Shown: one piece after another, positions 32,887-43,020 of the stretch
Position numbering within the stretch: position 1 is the stretch's first letter
How the letters are laid out: every line of letters starts with the position of its first letter
NCBI GenBank assembly: GCA_036362985.1
Contig: JAYGXS010000004.1
Location: 48,742,549 to 48,806,548 of the forward strand
From: Ligula intestinalis
Lineage: Eukaryota; Platyhelminthes; Cestoda; Diphyllobothriidea; Diphyllobothriidae
Reading direction: 5' to 3'
DNA length: 64,000 nucleotides
Notes under the pieces: model-generated
What the model was told of the DNA's origin: nothing
Databases searched by the model: none
The model's input: the letters and a program-made list of their open reading frames with translations, nothing else
Translations under genes and position numbers: made by a program

Positions 32887-33299
32887 AACTCGACTCGGGC
32901 GTACAGCAGTGTAGCCATAAGATAGTTCTGAGTGAGGAGAATCGAAGGACGAAAAACAGGCAGCCAAGTGTGTTGCGAGCATGTTAATGCTTTAATTGGC
33001 AGTGAGATCCCAATAAAACTAAAGTCACCTGTTTTTGCGTGTTCGTAGGTACTTGTTTTGGTATTGGATTACTACCTGAAGCGTTTTTGTCTGCTTTTAC
33101 AAGTGGCCTGGATTCTTGGAGAGTTAAACTCTCTGTATCCCGTCCCCCCTACCTACAATATATCTAAACTCTTCAGTAACAAAAAACGGCGAAATGCTTG
33201 CCACTCTTGACAAATGTGTGGCAGCGTATAGTTAAGGCAGATAGCATTTCTGGCAAAGACAAGGGAGACTGGACTGACTGTTTCTGACTAATTAGTCTT

Positions 33300-33405
33300 C
33301 GTCAGTTAGTCATACCCAACCACAAGTGGTGCAAAACCCAAGGCTCGATCTCGTTACCTTTTGACCAGAAGCCTAACACGCTAACCATGGAACCAACGGC
33401 TCGTT
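33300..33405 (-). repeat. tRNA-derived SINE-like unit
   Basis: On the minus strand a tRNA-like head (A-box-like CATGGTTAGCG, B-box-like AGATCGAGCC) is followed by a body sharing GCACCACTTG-GGTT and GGTATGACT-ACTGACGA with the unit at 34864-35060. The two therefore belong to one family. Confidence 0.6.
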
Positions 33406-33529
33406 GTCTTACCATTTTATATTGGGAGATATTGATACTAGTTGACGAAGGTCCATCGTCCCACTGTTAGCTTAGACTACTAGCCGTTGTTCGCCTGCTG
33501 GCAGGCCTCATGAATGAGCCCCGAGCCAG

Positions 33530-33590
33530 ATCGAGAGGAGTGAGTTCCGTTAGCGATCAGTGTACGTTCATGAACGCATTTTTATATATA
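33530..33590 (+). repeat. Short repeat block shared with the 36.4 kb hairpin
   Basis: GAGTGAGTTCCGTTAGCGAT and the following GTACGTTCAT recur at 36473-36502 as the right arm of a hairpin downstream of the broken Penelope-like copy. It may be a terminal fragment of the same element type. Confidence 0.55.
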
Positions 33591-34439
33591 CCGACAGGTG
33601 TTAAGGCTAAGAAGGTTAACCCTTAGCTCAGCCTAATACAGCTATGATTCTGGTGATCGACACGGCTTCTTCTGTTCAGTCTATACACATACCTGGGATG
33701 CGAACCTTTACCCGGATTCGTGAAATGCATACTGTTTCATCCATGCAGCTACCAAGGGCCACAGCTCATAAGACGTTTTCCTGCTGACAATGCAGTGCAA
33801 GGTCCATTCTCGTAGTTGACCCCCTACGCTCTCTATTCTGTAGGCAATGTCCCTTACATTCTATACAGTCAGCGAAGTAGTCACCCTGTTTTCCCATGCT
33901 AGAAACTTCCATACAGCCTGACAGTTCTGACCAAGCTTTTGCGAAGATTTTATGCATGACCCTAAATTTCAGAACACAAGGCTTTTACGCTGGCACCACA
34001 CTATTCTTTTCTCCAGGATGCAAGACCTCAGTAATTGATGCGTACATAAAAGTGCAAAACGATAGCAGAGATTCTGTTGCACTGTGACAATTGGAGCAGT
34101 GGACTCGGGGAATCCGTCATAATTATTTGCAGGTGTTTCTCCTTTGCCTTTCGAAGCGTCTTTAAAGTGCACTTACAGCTGCTGAAAAAAACCAATCAAT
34201 TATACTCTCCTGGAATAAAAGTTCACTTGTGACCAGGAGAGGGGGGAGGCAGAGCGCCGGCAAGACGTGAACTCAAAAATTGCGCCTCAATCTTTTCCGC
34301 TAATTATCCTAAAATGCCGCGAGAAAGAGGCTCAGGAAGCGGGTTCATTTAGTTTGTCAGCCACTTTAAGAACGCCTACCAGTAAGTTAATCCACCTGCT
34401 AGTCACCTGTCTTCTGCAACGACATGGGCCAATCGACGG

Positions 34440-34660
34440 GAGCGTAGGCTTAAAAGGTTAATCCTAACAGCTACGATCTTCCAGGCCCATGGTTCCTTTT
34501 GGTGAGGTTAGGAGACGGTGGGAAATCCAGATTGTTAGGAATCGTGGATTCTGCGGAAGGATAAGAGGATAAATGAAAGAGTTTTGACTATCAGATGGCT
34601 GTAGTCCGGCTGCTAGGGCGTCAATTCCGGAGTGACGACAGCGTCGGGAAAAGCCGGATG
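34440..34660 (+). repeat. Partial copy of the 34-43 kb dispersed repeat family
   Basis: Matches the 37.5 and 39.2 kb copies over CTAACAGCTACGATCTTCCAG, the GGTTCCTT segment and the GTTAGGAAYCGTG-type and TTCTGCGGA-type blocks. Confidence 0.6.
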
Positions 34661-34863
34661 GTCGCCGCATGCTTTGTTACGGTAGTCAATCGCGCGGCTG
34701 ATGTCTGGACTAGCGGTAGGGCACGACATTGAGATGGGCGAAAGCTGGTATGCACGCGTGGGGCTTGCAGGCCAAAGGCATCATGTGTCAGCGGCTGATC
34801 TTGGGTTCCAAGTGGCTGCTAGAGTTCACTACGTATCTCCCGATCTAAATAGGCAAGACGACG

Positions 34864-35060
34864 AGCTCGTACCTCACTGGTTAGAGCCTTAGACTTCTGA
34901 TCGAAATGTCGGGAGTTCGAGCCTCGGGTGGGACACCACTTGGGTTTCGGCATGACTGGCTGACGACGGCTAATGAACCACAAATGGCCATTCCAGTCTC
35001 GCACGTCTTTGCTGGCAGTGTTGTCAGTGTATGGTTTCTAATTCAGAGGACGCCTCTTAA
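34864..35060 (+). repeat. tRNA-derived SINE-like unit
   Basis: Head with A-box-like TACCTCACTGGTTAGAGC and B-box-like GAGTTCGAGCC, 40 bases apart as in tRNAs, then a body starting GGGACACCACTTGGGTTTCGG. The acceptor strands do not pair. The body is shared with the minus-strand unit at 33300-33405. Confidence 0.65.
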
Positions 35061-35094
35061 GGACAGAACAGCATAAATAAGGAGCTTTATCGAT

Positions 35095-35350
35095 GAGCAT
35101 TGAGGCTAGGAAGGTTCAACCCTAACGGCTGCGATTCCGGGACACCACCGAATGCTCTCTTAGGCTCTTTGGCAATTAGTTGGACGGCGCGAGGGTAGAC
35201 CCCCGGCGTGGGCGGTCCGTGTCTCGCGCACCAGTTTGTGCCTGGTCGGAGGCATGCCGAAAAATGCATTCGCGCAAAGTCCTGCTCCGAGTGACCTTGT
35301 CTGTGACGTCTAGAGTTAGGAGGACGTTGGATAGCAGCGACCAATGCAGC
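35095..35350 (+). repeat. Partial copy of the 34-43 kb dispersed repeat family
   Basis: Shares CTAACGGCTGCGATTCC with the 37.5 kb copy (TGACGGCTGCGGTCTTCC) and the ending block with TGACGTCTAGAGTTAGGAGG, which equals GGCGTCAGGAGTTAGGAGG there. Confidence 0.6.
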
Positions 35351-35871
35351 TTTTTTCCGGACCATCAAATGCTAACTGGATACGCTGTCTTTCGCCAGCA
35401 GTTGGAATTCATTACCCCAGGGCAAGCCTGTTTTTATCTTAGTGGTTGTTCTATGGGTGGCAATCAGTTTTAGGACTTACACGACTTCCTGTCCGCCTGG
35501 AATGTTTGCTGACTACGTAATTGTTTACGATACGAATATCCCAGACACGCGTGTTTCTCCGATCTTTTGCCGCTGCGTGACACAACCACGTTAATTTCCT
35601 CAGAAAGTAAGCAGGGCATGAGGCAAACTGGCGTTCATATACCAGAAAACACATGGAAACCCTGAGGGGGCACTGATGAACTGAATTCCTTGCAGCTGCG
35701 TCATGCAGCGACACAAAAAGGACGAAGCACGCCTGTCTGAGCTCTTTGATAATACCTGTGATGTTAGTATTCGAGATAACTGCGTAGTGTATACTGCTGA
35801 CTCTGTACGCACCCGCAAGGAACTAACGGAGGAGAGCTACCAAGGCTCTGGCGCCCTCTACTGTACATGAA

Positions 35872-36260
35872 AAAACGTGTCAGAAGCACCTACACGTATC
35901 GCTGCAGAGCTCGGCGCGGATATTGTTCATCGTCTGACAGCTACCATGCGTTCTTGGACCATGCAAATATAAAGGCACACTGGAAGTAGGTAAGCAGTCT
36001 GGTGTCGTTTATCAAGTGCCATGTCGTGACTGTTCTTGCCATTAAACAGGGCAGACCGGGCGACGAGGTAGCTCGCGAATAACGGAGCACAAACAGGCAG
36101 TGCGGAAAGGTGACCCACTGTCCTAGATCGCTATGCACATTATGGAAGAAGGCCACGAATTGGACTTCACGGGCACGCGGATAATAACAAGCGCCGCTAA
36201 TAAGACGGTTTAGAGCTATTGGAGGCTCTGGTACCAGGTTCCAAGTCCATCAACGGACAT
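35872..36260 (+). pseudogene. Broken Penelope-like element copy (linker and GIY-YIG region)
   Basis: The plus strand reads KNVSEAPTRIAAELGADIVH, which aligns with NVSEAVARLLQPLGIGIAH of the intact copy at 17.7 kb. After a frame disturbance it continues VVYQVPCRDCSCH, stop, TGQTGRRGSSRITEHKQAVR, KGDPLS, stop, IAMHIMEEGHELDFTGTRI. One stop falls at the Tyr of the YIG part (CAT TAA ACA GGG). The sequence around the domain (PCRDC, QTGRR) differs clearly from the 17.7 kb copy, so this is another lineage. Upstream RT remains are too eroded to place. Confidence 0.85.
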
Positions 36261-36425
36261 GGGGGTATGCCCTCCCCTGTTATTTTGCCCTCCATTTGCG
36301 CGAGCAAGAAGTACGGCCAAGTTTGTGTTCGAGCACGCACGTTGTCACACCACGTTGCTACCATGATTTTTGGTAACGATGTAGGCTTGTCATGCCGGTA
36401 TAGATAGGGGGTACTGACACTCGAT

Positions 36426-36502
36426 GAACCTTCATTGATCGCTAGCGCAACTCAATTGATTGAGCAAGACAAGTGAGTTCCGTTAGCGATCGGTAAACGT
36501 TC
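36426..36502. repeat. Hairpin-forming inverted repeat downstream of the broken Penelope-like copy
   Basis: Left arm GAACCTTCATTGATCGCTAG and on to CAACTCA; right arm TGAGTTCCGTTAGCGATCGG and on to GTTC. The arms are about 29 bases with several mismatches and a loop of about 19 bases. The right arm recurs at 33541-33580. Confidence 0.65.
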
Positions 36503-37309
36503 ATCAACGAATGCCATGCAATGTCTGGTGGAATAGTTCGCCAAACATGAAAAACTAAATGCTGGTCTGTAGAATGTTAAAATGGCACAGTTATTCTGCT
36601 GTGACTTTTATGGATTCCGGCTGAATGATTCATGCCAACTTTCGGGCCGAACCTAAGGAGGTTTGCGGTGAGGAATGTGCCCGAAGATAAAAAAATGTTT
36701 TTTTTCTGAGGAGAGAGTGGAGTTTTACGAAGAGTTACGTGTTGCTTCCTTGTCTGGTGTGTGTATATCCAGACACACGAAACCGAATCGACCCTCATGT
36801 AAATTGCACATTTCACCTAGATTTGTTCCAGCTTTTGGAGAGACCCGAGAAGTAGGGCTTGGCACACTGGGCTCGCCGATCCATTAACATTGCCTGTTGA
36901 CTTTACTTTGTCTGGCCAGAATTTTTTGCTAGTTTTCAAGGCTGTTGTTTGAAACCCTCACTGCAGCACTCGTCTCTGATCCAAGTCTACTGGGTTTCCG
37001 GTTTACACGACGTTGATTGGTTTCATCTAAAACCCACCGGGTGGTATTTGTTTCAAACCAAGTTGTCTCATGCGTCCTACCTGACTGCCGAAACATGAAG
37101 GTACTTACTGCCCAGCTTTCTGTGCCAGCTAGTTTCGGGCGCCATCAGTTCTTATAGCAAGACTTACAAAGCGAGGGATCATGGGATTTCCTAAACATGA
37201 CATTGCCGAAAAGCTCATCATCGTTCTTACGCGGGGCATCCAACGAAAACGAGAATTATCTATTTGTAGTGAAACCTCGGTTAACGAATTAAATCCGTCC
37301 TGACACTAG

Positions 37310-38060
37310 GCTTGCCATTTGAAACGCTCATCTTGTGAAACGTAGCTAATCAAACTACACCAGCTCACTGATCGGCTACAGGTGACCTAGGAACCACGCC
37401 CTGGAAGCAAGACTAAACGGCGGACGCAGACACACACACACACACCTAAATGCACTGGCAAATTGTTAACTAAGCGAAAGCCCTTCAATCGAAACAAATG
37501 TTCTGCTAGCAGCTCGCTCGGTACCTGAAATACTCGTAGATAGAGTATCGAGAAGTGTTAAGACTGTCAGGGTTAGCCCTGACGGCTGCGGTCTTCCAGG
37601 TCCGGTTCCTTAGGCGAGGAGAGAATTCTTGAGAAGGCCAGAGTGTTAGGAACCATATATTGAGTACATAAAGGTTAGGAGGAAGTTGCCACTCGGTCTG
37701 GCATGATGTTCGAGCATGAGGGCCGTGAGAGAGCGTTGGGCCGTCACACCGGCCGACGACGCTGCCTGCGTGTGCCACCCTGACGGGTGGAATCCCGAGT
37801 CCCCGTCGGTGCGGAAATTGTCACAACGACCCCAGAGCGAGGATTGTGTGAGTCAGCTTCAGGGTGCTGATAGGCCAAACCTGTCTCGAGTGCATGTGTG
37901 CGCCTCAGGGCAAAGGTCGCGCCTTGCATACGGACATGGGCCATTGCTCTGGGTCGAGCGCGCCTAGGCGACCTGGTCTGTCACTACGAGACCACGTCTG
38001 TGGCGTCAGGAGTTAGGAGGGTGTCGGACAGCAACGACCACTACAAGAGCTCCACTGTAA
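37310..38060 (+). repeat. Longest copy of a dispersed repeat family (about 750 bp)
   Basis: The left third (with a CA run at 37432-37446) matches 42780-43020. The right two thirds match 39208-39715 and parts of 34440, 35095 and 7120. Shared words include GGAAGTTGCCACTCSGTC and CATGTGTGYG. No coding frame with known motifs. This may be a non-autonomous retroelement or a long MITE; the ends were not resolved. Confidence 0.65.
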
Positions 38061-38565
38061 TTTCTTTGCGGTTTAAATTAACATCGCAAGAATGTGCATG
38101 CACCCTAAAATACTGGCATTGGATTATATGCACTTGGCCCAAATGATTTTCTGATGTTGAAAATCATTTTTATATTTTACTGTTAAGTGCGTCCAGGGAA
38201 TGTTTAAAAATTTCCTCTACGTTCTGAAATAAAACCATCCCTTTAGATTTTCCTGCAATCTTGGGAAAGGATAGGCTGGGTGAGTAAGGGTAATGAGAAA
38301 CCATTGTCATGCCGTTTTAAACAAAACTGGTCGACATTTAAAGCTGCGTGGTTGTACGTTTTTATAATGATTATGGCCTGCCTACGAAAAGTTACTTTTT
38401 AACATTTCCAGTCGATCAAATTTTGGTGTGTTCGGTAAGGAATTGAAAGGTTTTGAGCCTCGTAAGGAGAGTTTTAGCACGAATTTGGAAAAAGACTAAA
38501 AGCAAAAATGCCATTTTATGATTACACTTTTCGATTGTCATGTTAAATCTACGACTTACGATGTT

Positions 38566-38640
38566 GCCCCGTAACTCAGGTGGTTAGAGCGCTGGCCGTC
38601 ATGCGTTCTAATCACACCAGGGCCGCTAGGTTTCCCACAG
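38566..38640 (+). repeat. tRNA-like SINE head
   Basis: CCCCGTAACTCAGGTGGTTAGAGCG (split here as GTAACTCAGGTGG, an A-box match, plus TTAGAGCG) followed at tRNA-like spacing by a poor B-box segment ending CACACCAGGGCC. No acceptor pairing. Confidence 0.5.
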
Positions 38641-39207
38641 CTGGGTAAACGGCCAATGCTATGAGGTTTCTTCTATTCTGTGAAAAAGGGTTTTACTTTT
38701 GGCTTTACATAAAATAGCTCTTCAACAAAGCCTGAATCTCTGTAGCAGTCGGTTAAAATTCGAATTCGCTTTGCCTCTGTTTGTACACACCATATGTAAG
38801 GGTGTAGCGAATAAACGTTAAATTATTTATTTCATTTTTTCACCTAAGATAACATGTTACTAAAACTTATCTCCTTCAAAATACTCATAGTTAGATGATA
38901 TGTACTTACACCACTTGGTTTCCCACTTTTCGAATGACCGCGAATGGTTTTAATGCAGTTTTCTCCAAAATTAGTTGATTTTGAAGTCTGTGTGAGCAGA
39001 CGTGTTGTCACGATGAAGCAGCCAGCCATCCCTCCCCCCAATCGGCATGCTTCGGGTCCTTCTGCCCCTTGTCTCATGCAATCGCTTTAGCACTAGCAGA
39101 TATTAGTTTACTGTGCTGAAATGAGGAACTACTTCGATGCAAAAACAAACTATCATGGATGCGTTGCTCTTTACCTTTTGTCATCGAAAAACCACGGAGA
39201 GCTTCAG

Positions 39208-39715
39208 GAAGAGGGGTTAAGAATACTAGAGATAACCCTTGTCACTACGATTTTCCAGACCCGGTTCATTAGAAGAAGAGGAGTCATGGGAGGCCAGAGT
39301 GGAGGGAACAGTGTATTCTGTACAGAGGGATTGGAGAATACTTAGAAGGAAGTTGCCACTCCGTCCGGCATGGCATTCTACCGTGAACTCCGTGTGAGAG
39401 CGCGGGGTCGTCACAGCGGCCGACGTGCTGCCTGCGTCCGCTCCCGTTTGGGACGGAATCAGGTGTGTTCGTCGGCGCGAGAATTGTCGCAAGGGCCCAG
39501 AGCAGGCTTTGTATGAAGCAGCCTCAGGCCGATGATTGGCCCATCCAGTCTGGAGTGCATGTGTGTGGCCAAGTCGCGCGAGGGCAAAGGTTGTGCGTCA
39601 CACTCGGACATGGGGCACTGTGCTAGATCGAGCGCAGTCGGCAGCCAAGATTACCACTACATGAACTCGGCTGTAGCGTAACGCGTTAGGAGGCAGTCAA
39701 ACCACAGAGTTACTA
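39208..39715 (+). repeat. Copy of the dispersed repeat family at 37.3 kb
   Basis: Runs parallel to 37555-38040 with the same block order: AGGAAGTTGCCACTC, GGTCGTCACAGCGGCCGAC, CTGCCTGCGT, GTGCATGTGTG, GGACATGGG and GTTAGGAGG. About 70-80 percent similar by eye. Confidence 0.7.
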
Positions 39716-40961
39716 CAGAGTAGTTTACTGAAATGATTACGCTGTCTACCGCAATACCTTCTCGTGAACCCTTCTTGGCCAGCTGAACAGCAAGAGAATT
39801 TATTCAACGTACCTAGGGGGAGGCAACAGTCCTGTCAACCCACGTGCCTACTGAAAATAATTATCGTTCATTTGGGTAACCCCTAGAACTACTATATATC
39901 ATTTCCTCATAGGTTTTGAGTCGGGGAGGACAAACGGCAATATCCAGTAAGAGCATTTTCGGCTGAATATGACGTCAGGATTTGACGAGCAGTGATCACC
40001 CAAGGTCACGCTAGGACCTTCTTCTTCGTAGGCTTGCCCAAATTTGTTTTTCAACCGTTGTCCATGTACCGAGCGGTGACGGATCACGCCTTTCGAACGA
40101 TAGCGGGAGTGATTTAGATGCGGTGCACAAAATAAGAAGAAGCGCGAACGGGGGAGGGGGAGCTGATCGGTGGGTTGTCCCCAGGTGCCGAGGGTACCCT
40201 CTGCAGAATAATACGAAGCGCCGATGTGGGCTGGTTCGCATTTTTCGACTTTGGGAGGGCTGGCTGAGTTAAGCAGGCAGCTAAGAGGAAATATTGAACT
40301 GTCATCAAAGTCTACTAGTTTATCCGGACAATCTTGTCGGTAAGCCCTGTAACAAAAAGCAGTTCCTGATGCATACAGCCATGAGTAATTGCCCGTCGAT
40401 GATCAGGTAGCCAGCGCTGAGTTTTCGTCCAGACCTCCTGATCGTACCCCGCTGGATTTCTTCCTATGAAATTATCTGAAGCTACCAAAGATTTAACTAA
40501 AACTGTCTAACGGCTGACGAGACTATGTTCGAAGAATATAGTCCCTTTCGTGCGGGCCATTTGCTCGGCATTCTCTAATTCTTTTTAAGGAGGGGAAATT
40601 GGGGTGTTACGCTGTAAACAAAACCACCGAAGACCTTTTTATTATCAGCTGCAGTAAAATTTCCACTGCCTTTTGCTTTTTTACGCTTCTCCTGAAATTA
40701 TTAAGGCGAGTGGAAGGCGAGCCTTACAATTACAAACAAGTTGACCTCAAAGCATTTTGTTGCCTCTGACTCATACTTCGTTAAAGTTCACTTCTCCCCT
40801 TGGATGCTTCTGATTGACTTAACAGCAAACGAACTCTATGGGACAGACGAAAGACTGTCATTGGTGAGCACGTGCCAGGAGGCACAGTTTTGCAACAAAA
40901 GCCTCGAGTAGGGTGATTATGCACTTGCGTTGCCTATGGTTCATACTTTGTCACATTTCAT

Positions 40962-40983
40962 CCCCCCCCCCCCCCCCCCCCCC
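40962..40983 (+). repeat. Poly-C run of 22 bases
   Basis: Uninterrupted C tract. Its length is the kind of value that assemblies often get wrong. Confidence 0.95.
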
Positions 40984-41247
40984 ACTCGTATCGCCTGTGC
41001 GCTCTTGTCCGTCGCCAGTTCGTTATGCCAGGCCGAGGACCAGTGGCACGCAAAGCACACAGAGAGCTGGCCGGGAGCATGAAAGGGCCGCCAAGTTGAA
41101 ACGAGCGCTACGCTATGCGAGCGCGGCTGATGGCCTGGCCAGTGGACGCGCAATCGCCGAGGGAGGAACCACACATAAGCGTGCATACGCGCGCGCCTGT
41201 GTGCGTGCACTCAGGGCTTCGCGTATGCATCCAATCGATGAATAAGG

Positions 41248-42242
41248 ACAGTATGGCGAATGCTACAAGCAAAATGCCGCAGTTCGCGAAAGACTGGTTA
41301 TCACTTGCAAACCAACATTAAGTAGGGTTGCAATAGTGATTATCGTGCAGTCTAATCTCAAGCCTATTCGGTCACGCCAGGATACCGGCTCTGTGAGGAA
41401 CTTCTGTTTGACCGCTTCCAAAGAGTAGATTCTGTAAAAAATTGCTGCTTATATAGTAGATATTTTTATCATAACTTTTGACTACGTGTATAAGTTCACA
41501 TATATTTTATAGAAAACATGCACTAAAATATTCTTTCTTGTACTCTTTTGGCGGTAAGCTAGGCGTTCTTCAAATTTTATACTTGGAAAAAATGTATCTT
41601 TCGGTTTGAAAAACGTTTCTTAATTGCCGAATAATGTTGAAACTTACCCACTGCTGCACCTGAATTCAAGGTTTCCAAACAGCATGTTGACTACATTCTG
41701 TTTAAGGAAAAACGGTTTTGCCTACTACTTGAGGAAGAAGTCGCATAGGTCTCATACGATTTTGCAATAGATGTGGATCACGCTGGATACCTTATAGGCA
41801 GCATTAATAAATTGACGGATACAATGTATTAAGAATGAACATTTCACAGCCGTAAAAAATCTCATTGATAGAAATTTTTCGAAAACCGAAGGATACCCTT
41901 TCTTTAAGTATACAATTTAAAGAAGGGGTAATGTCCTAACAAACAAGTACATAAAAATATTTTCGTGTATGTTTCCTATAAAATATATTTGAATGTATAC
42001 ACGCAGTCAAAATCCATGATAAAAATGCATGCCATTTAAGTAACCATTTTTTTACAGAATCTACTTCTTGTAAGCGTATAGAAAGAAGCTCATCACAAAG
42101 CCGGCATCCTGGCGTGACCAAAAGGACTTGAAATTAGACTGCACAATAATCAGCATTGCAGCCCTAGTTAATTTTTGCCTGTGAGTGAGTACCAGTCTTT
42201 CACAAATTGCGGCATTTTGCTTGCAACACTCGCCATACTGTA
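41248..42242. repeat. Long inverted repeat (foldback-like), arms about 400 bp
   Basis: The left arm (about 41248-41650) and the reverse complement of the right arm (about 41845-42242) match throughout. Shared pieces are ACAGTATGGCGARTG, AGCAAAATGCCGCARTT, AAAGACTGGT, GTGCAGTCTAAT, GGTCACGCCAGGAT, AGTAGATTCTGTAAAAAA and ATATATTTTATAGRAAACAT. About 190 bases lie between the arms. Related arm sequence occurs at 25690-26160, so this is a repeated unit rather than a one-off duplication. No transposase frame was seen. Confidence 0.85.
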
Positions 42243-42779
42243 ACGGTGGTGATATGGAGGACATCCGGTTTGGCGCGCTGGTGCGCGCGAAACCAGATAC
42301 AGACCGCCATGGTGGCACGCGCGTGCGCACCGGCTGGTTGTGGACTTGATCCAGATTTTGGCGAAGCCCTTATCGGGCCCCAAATTCACCCAGCAGAGTG
42401 CACGTGCCAGGCCCTTATGTGCCCGAGCTCACTTCAGTCCCCCCCCCCCTCAACCAGTGCCTGTCCAGTAAGCAGATTTGTTAATGCTTGCCAAATGCAG
42501 CAGAGCATGGCTTCAAGATCGATCGGTAATAAAGTCACAGGGCCATTTGCTTAGTCAAGTGTTAGCCCTCGACTTGCTAATTGGTCTATCAACGCTCGTA
42601 AAAAGAGAAAGGCTACAAAGTAGGTCGATAAGGGGTCAACTTCACCGCGAGGCCCATTGGCGCAGCCAGGACATAATTAAAGTTCGGAAACGAAAGCATC
42701 ACAGAGGAACAGCGCAACGCAATGGAGTACCGTGGAAACTCGATAAAGGAGTTTAATCCCTTCCGACACAGAGCACGTC

Positions 42780-43020
42780 GTGTGAAACGACGCTTGTCTG
42801 GAAAAACGTAGTCAAACTGCATCAGTTCACTGTATGGCTGCAGGTGCCTGAGGACCCACGCGCTGGGGGCAAGACTCAACGGCGGACACAAACACACACA
42901 TACACGTGCACACCCGGACATCTCATTAACTGAGCGGAAGCTCGTCAATCAAAACAGTCGTTCTGCTAATGGCTCTCTCCTTATCCACAATGCTCGTAGA
43001 TGGAGCTGCTCGTCATTCGA
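42780..43020 (+). repeat. Partial copy (left third) of the 37.3 kb repeat family
   Basis: Shares GTGAAACG, TCAAACT-CATCAG, GGCTGCAGGTG/GGCTACAGGTG, GCAAGACT-AACGGCGGAC plus the CA run, and TTCTGCTA-GCTC with 37320-37560. Confidence 0.65.
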
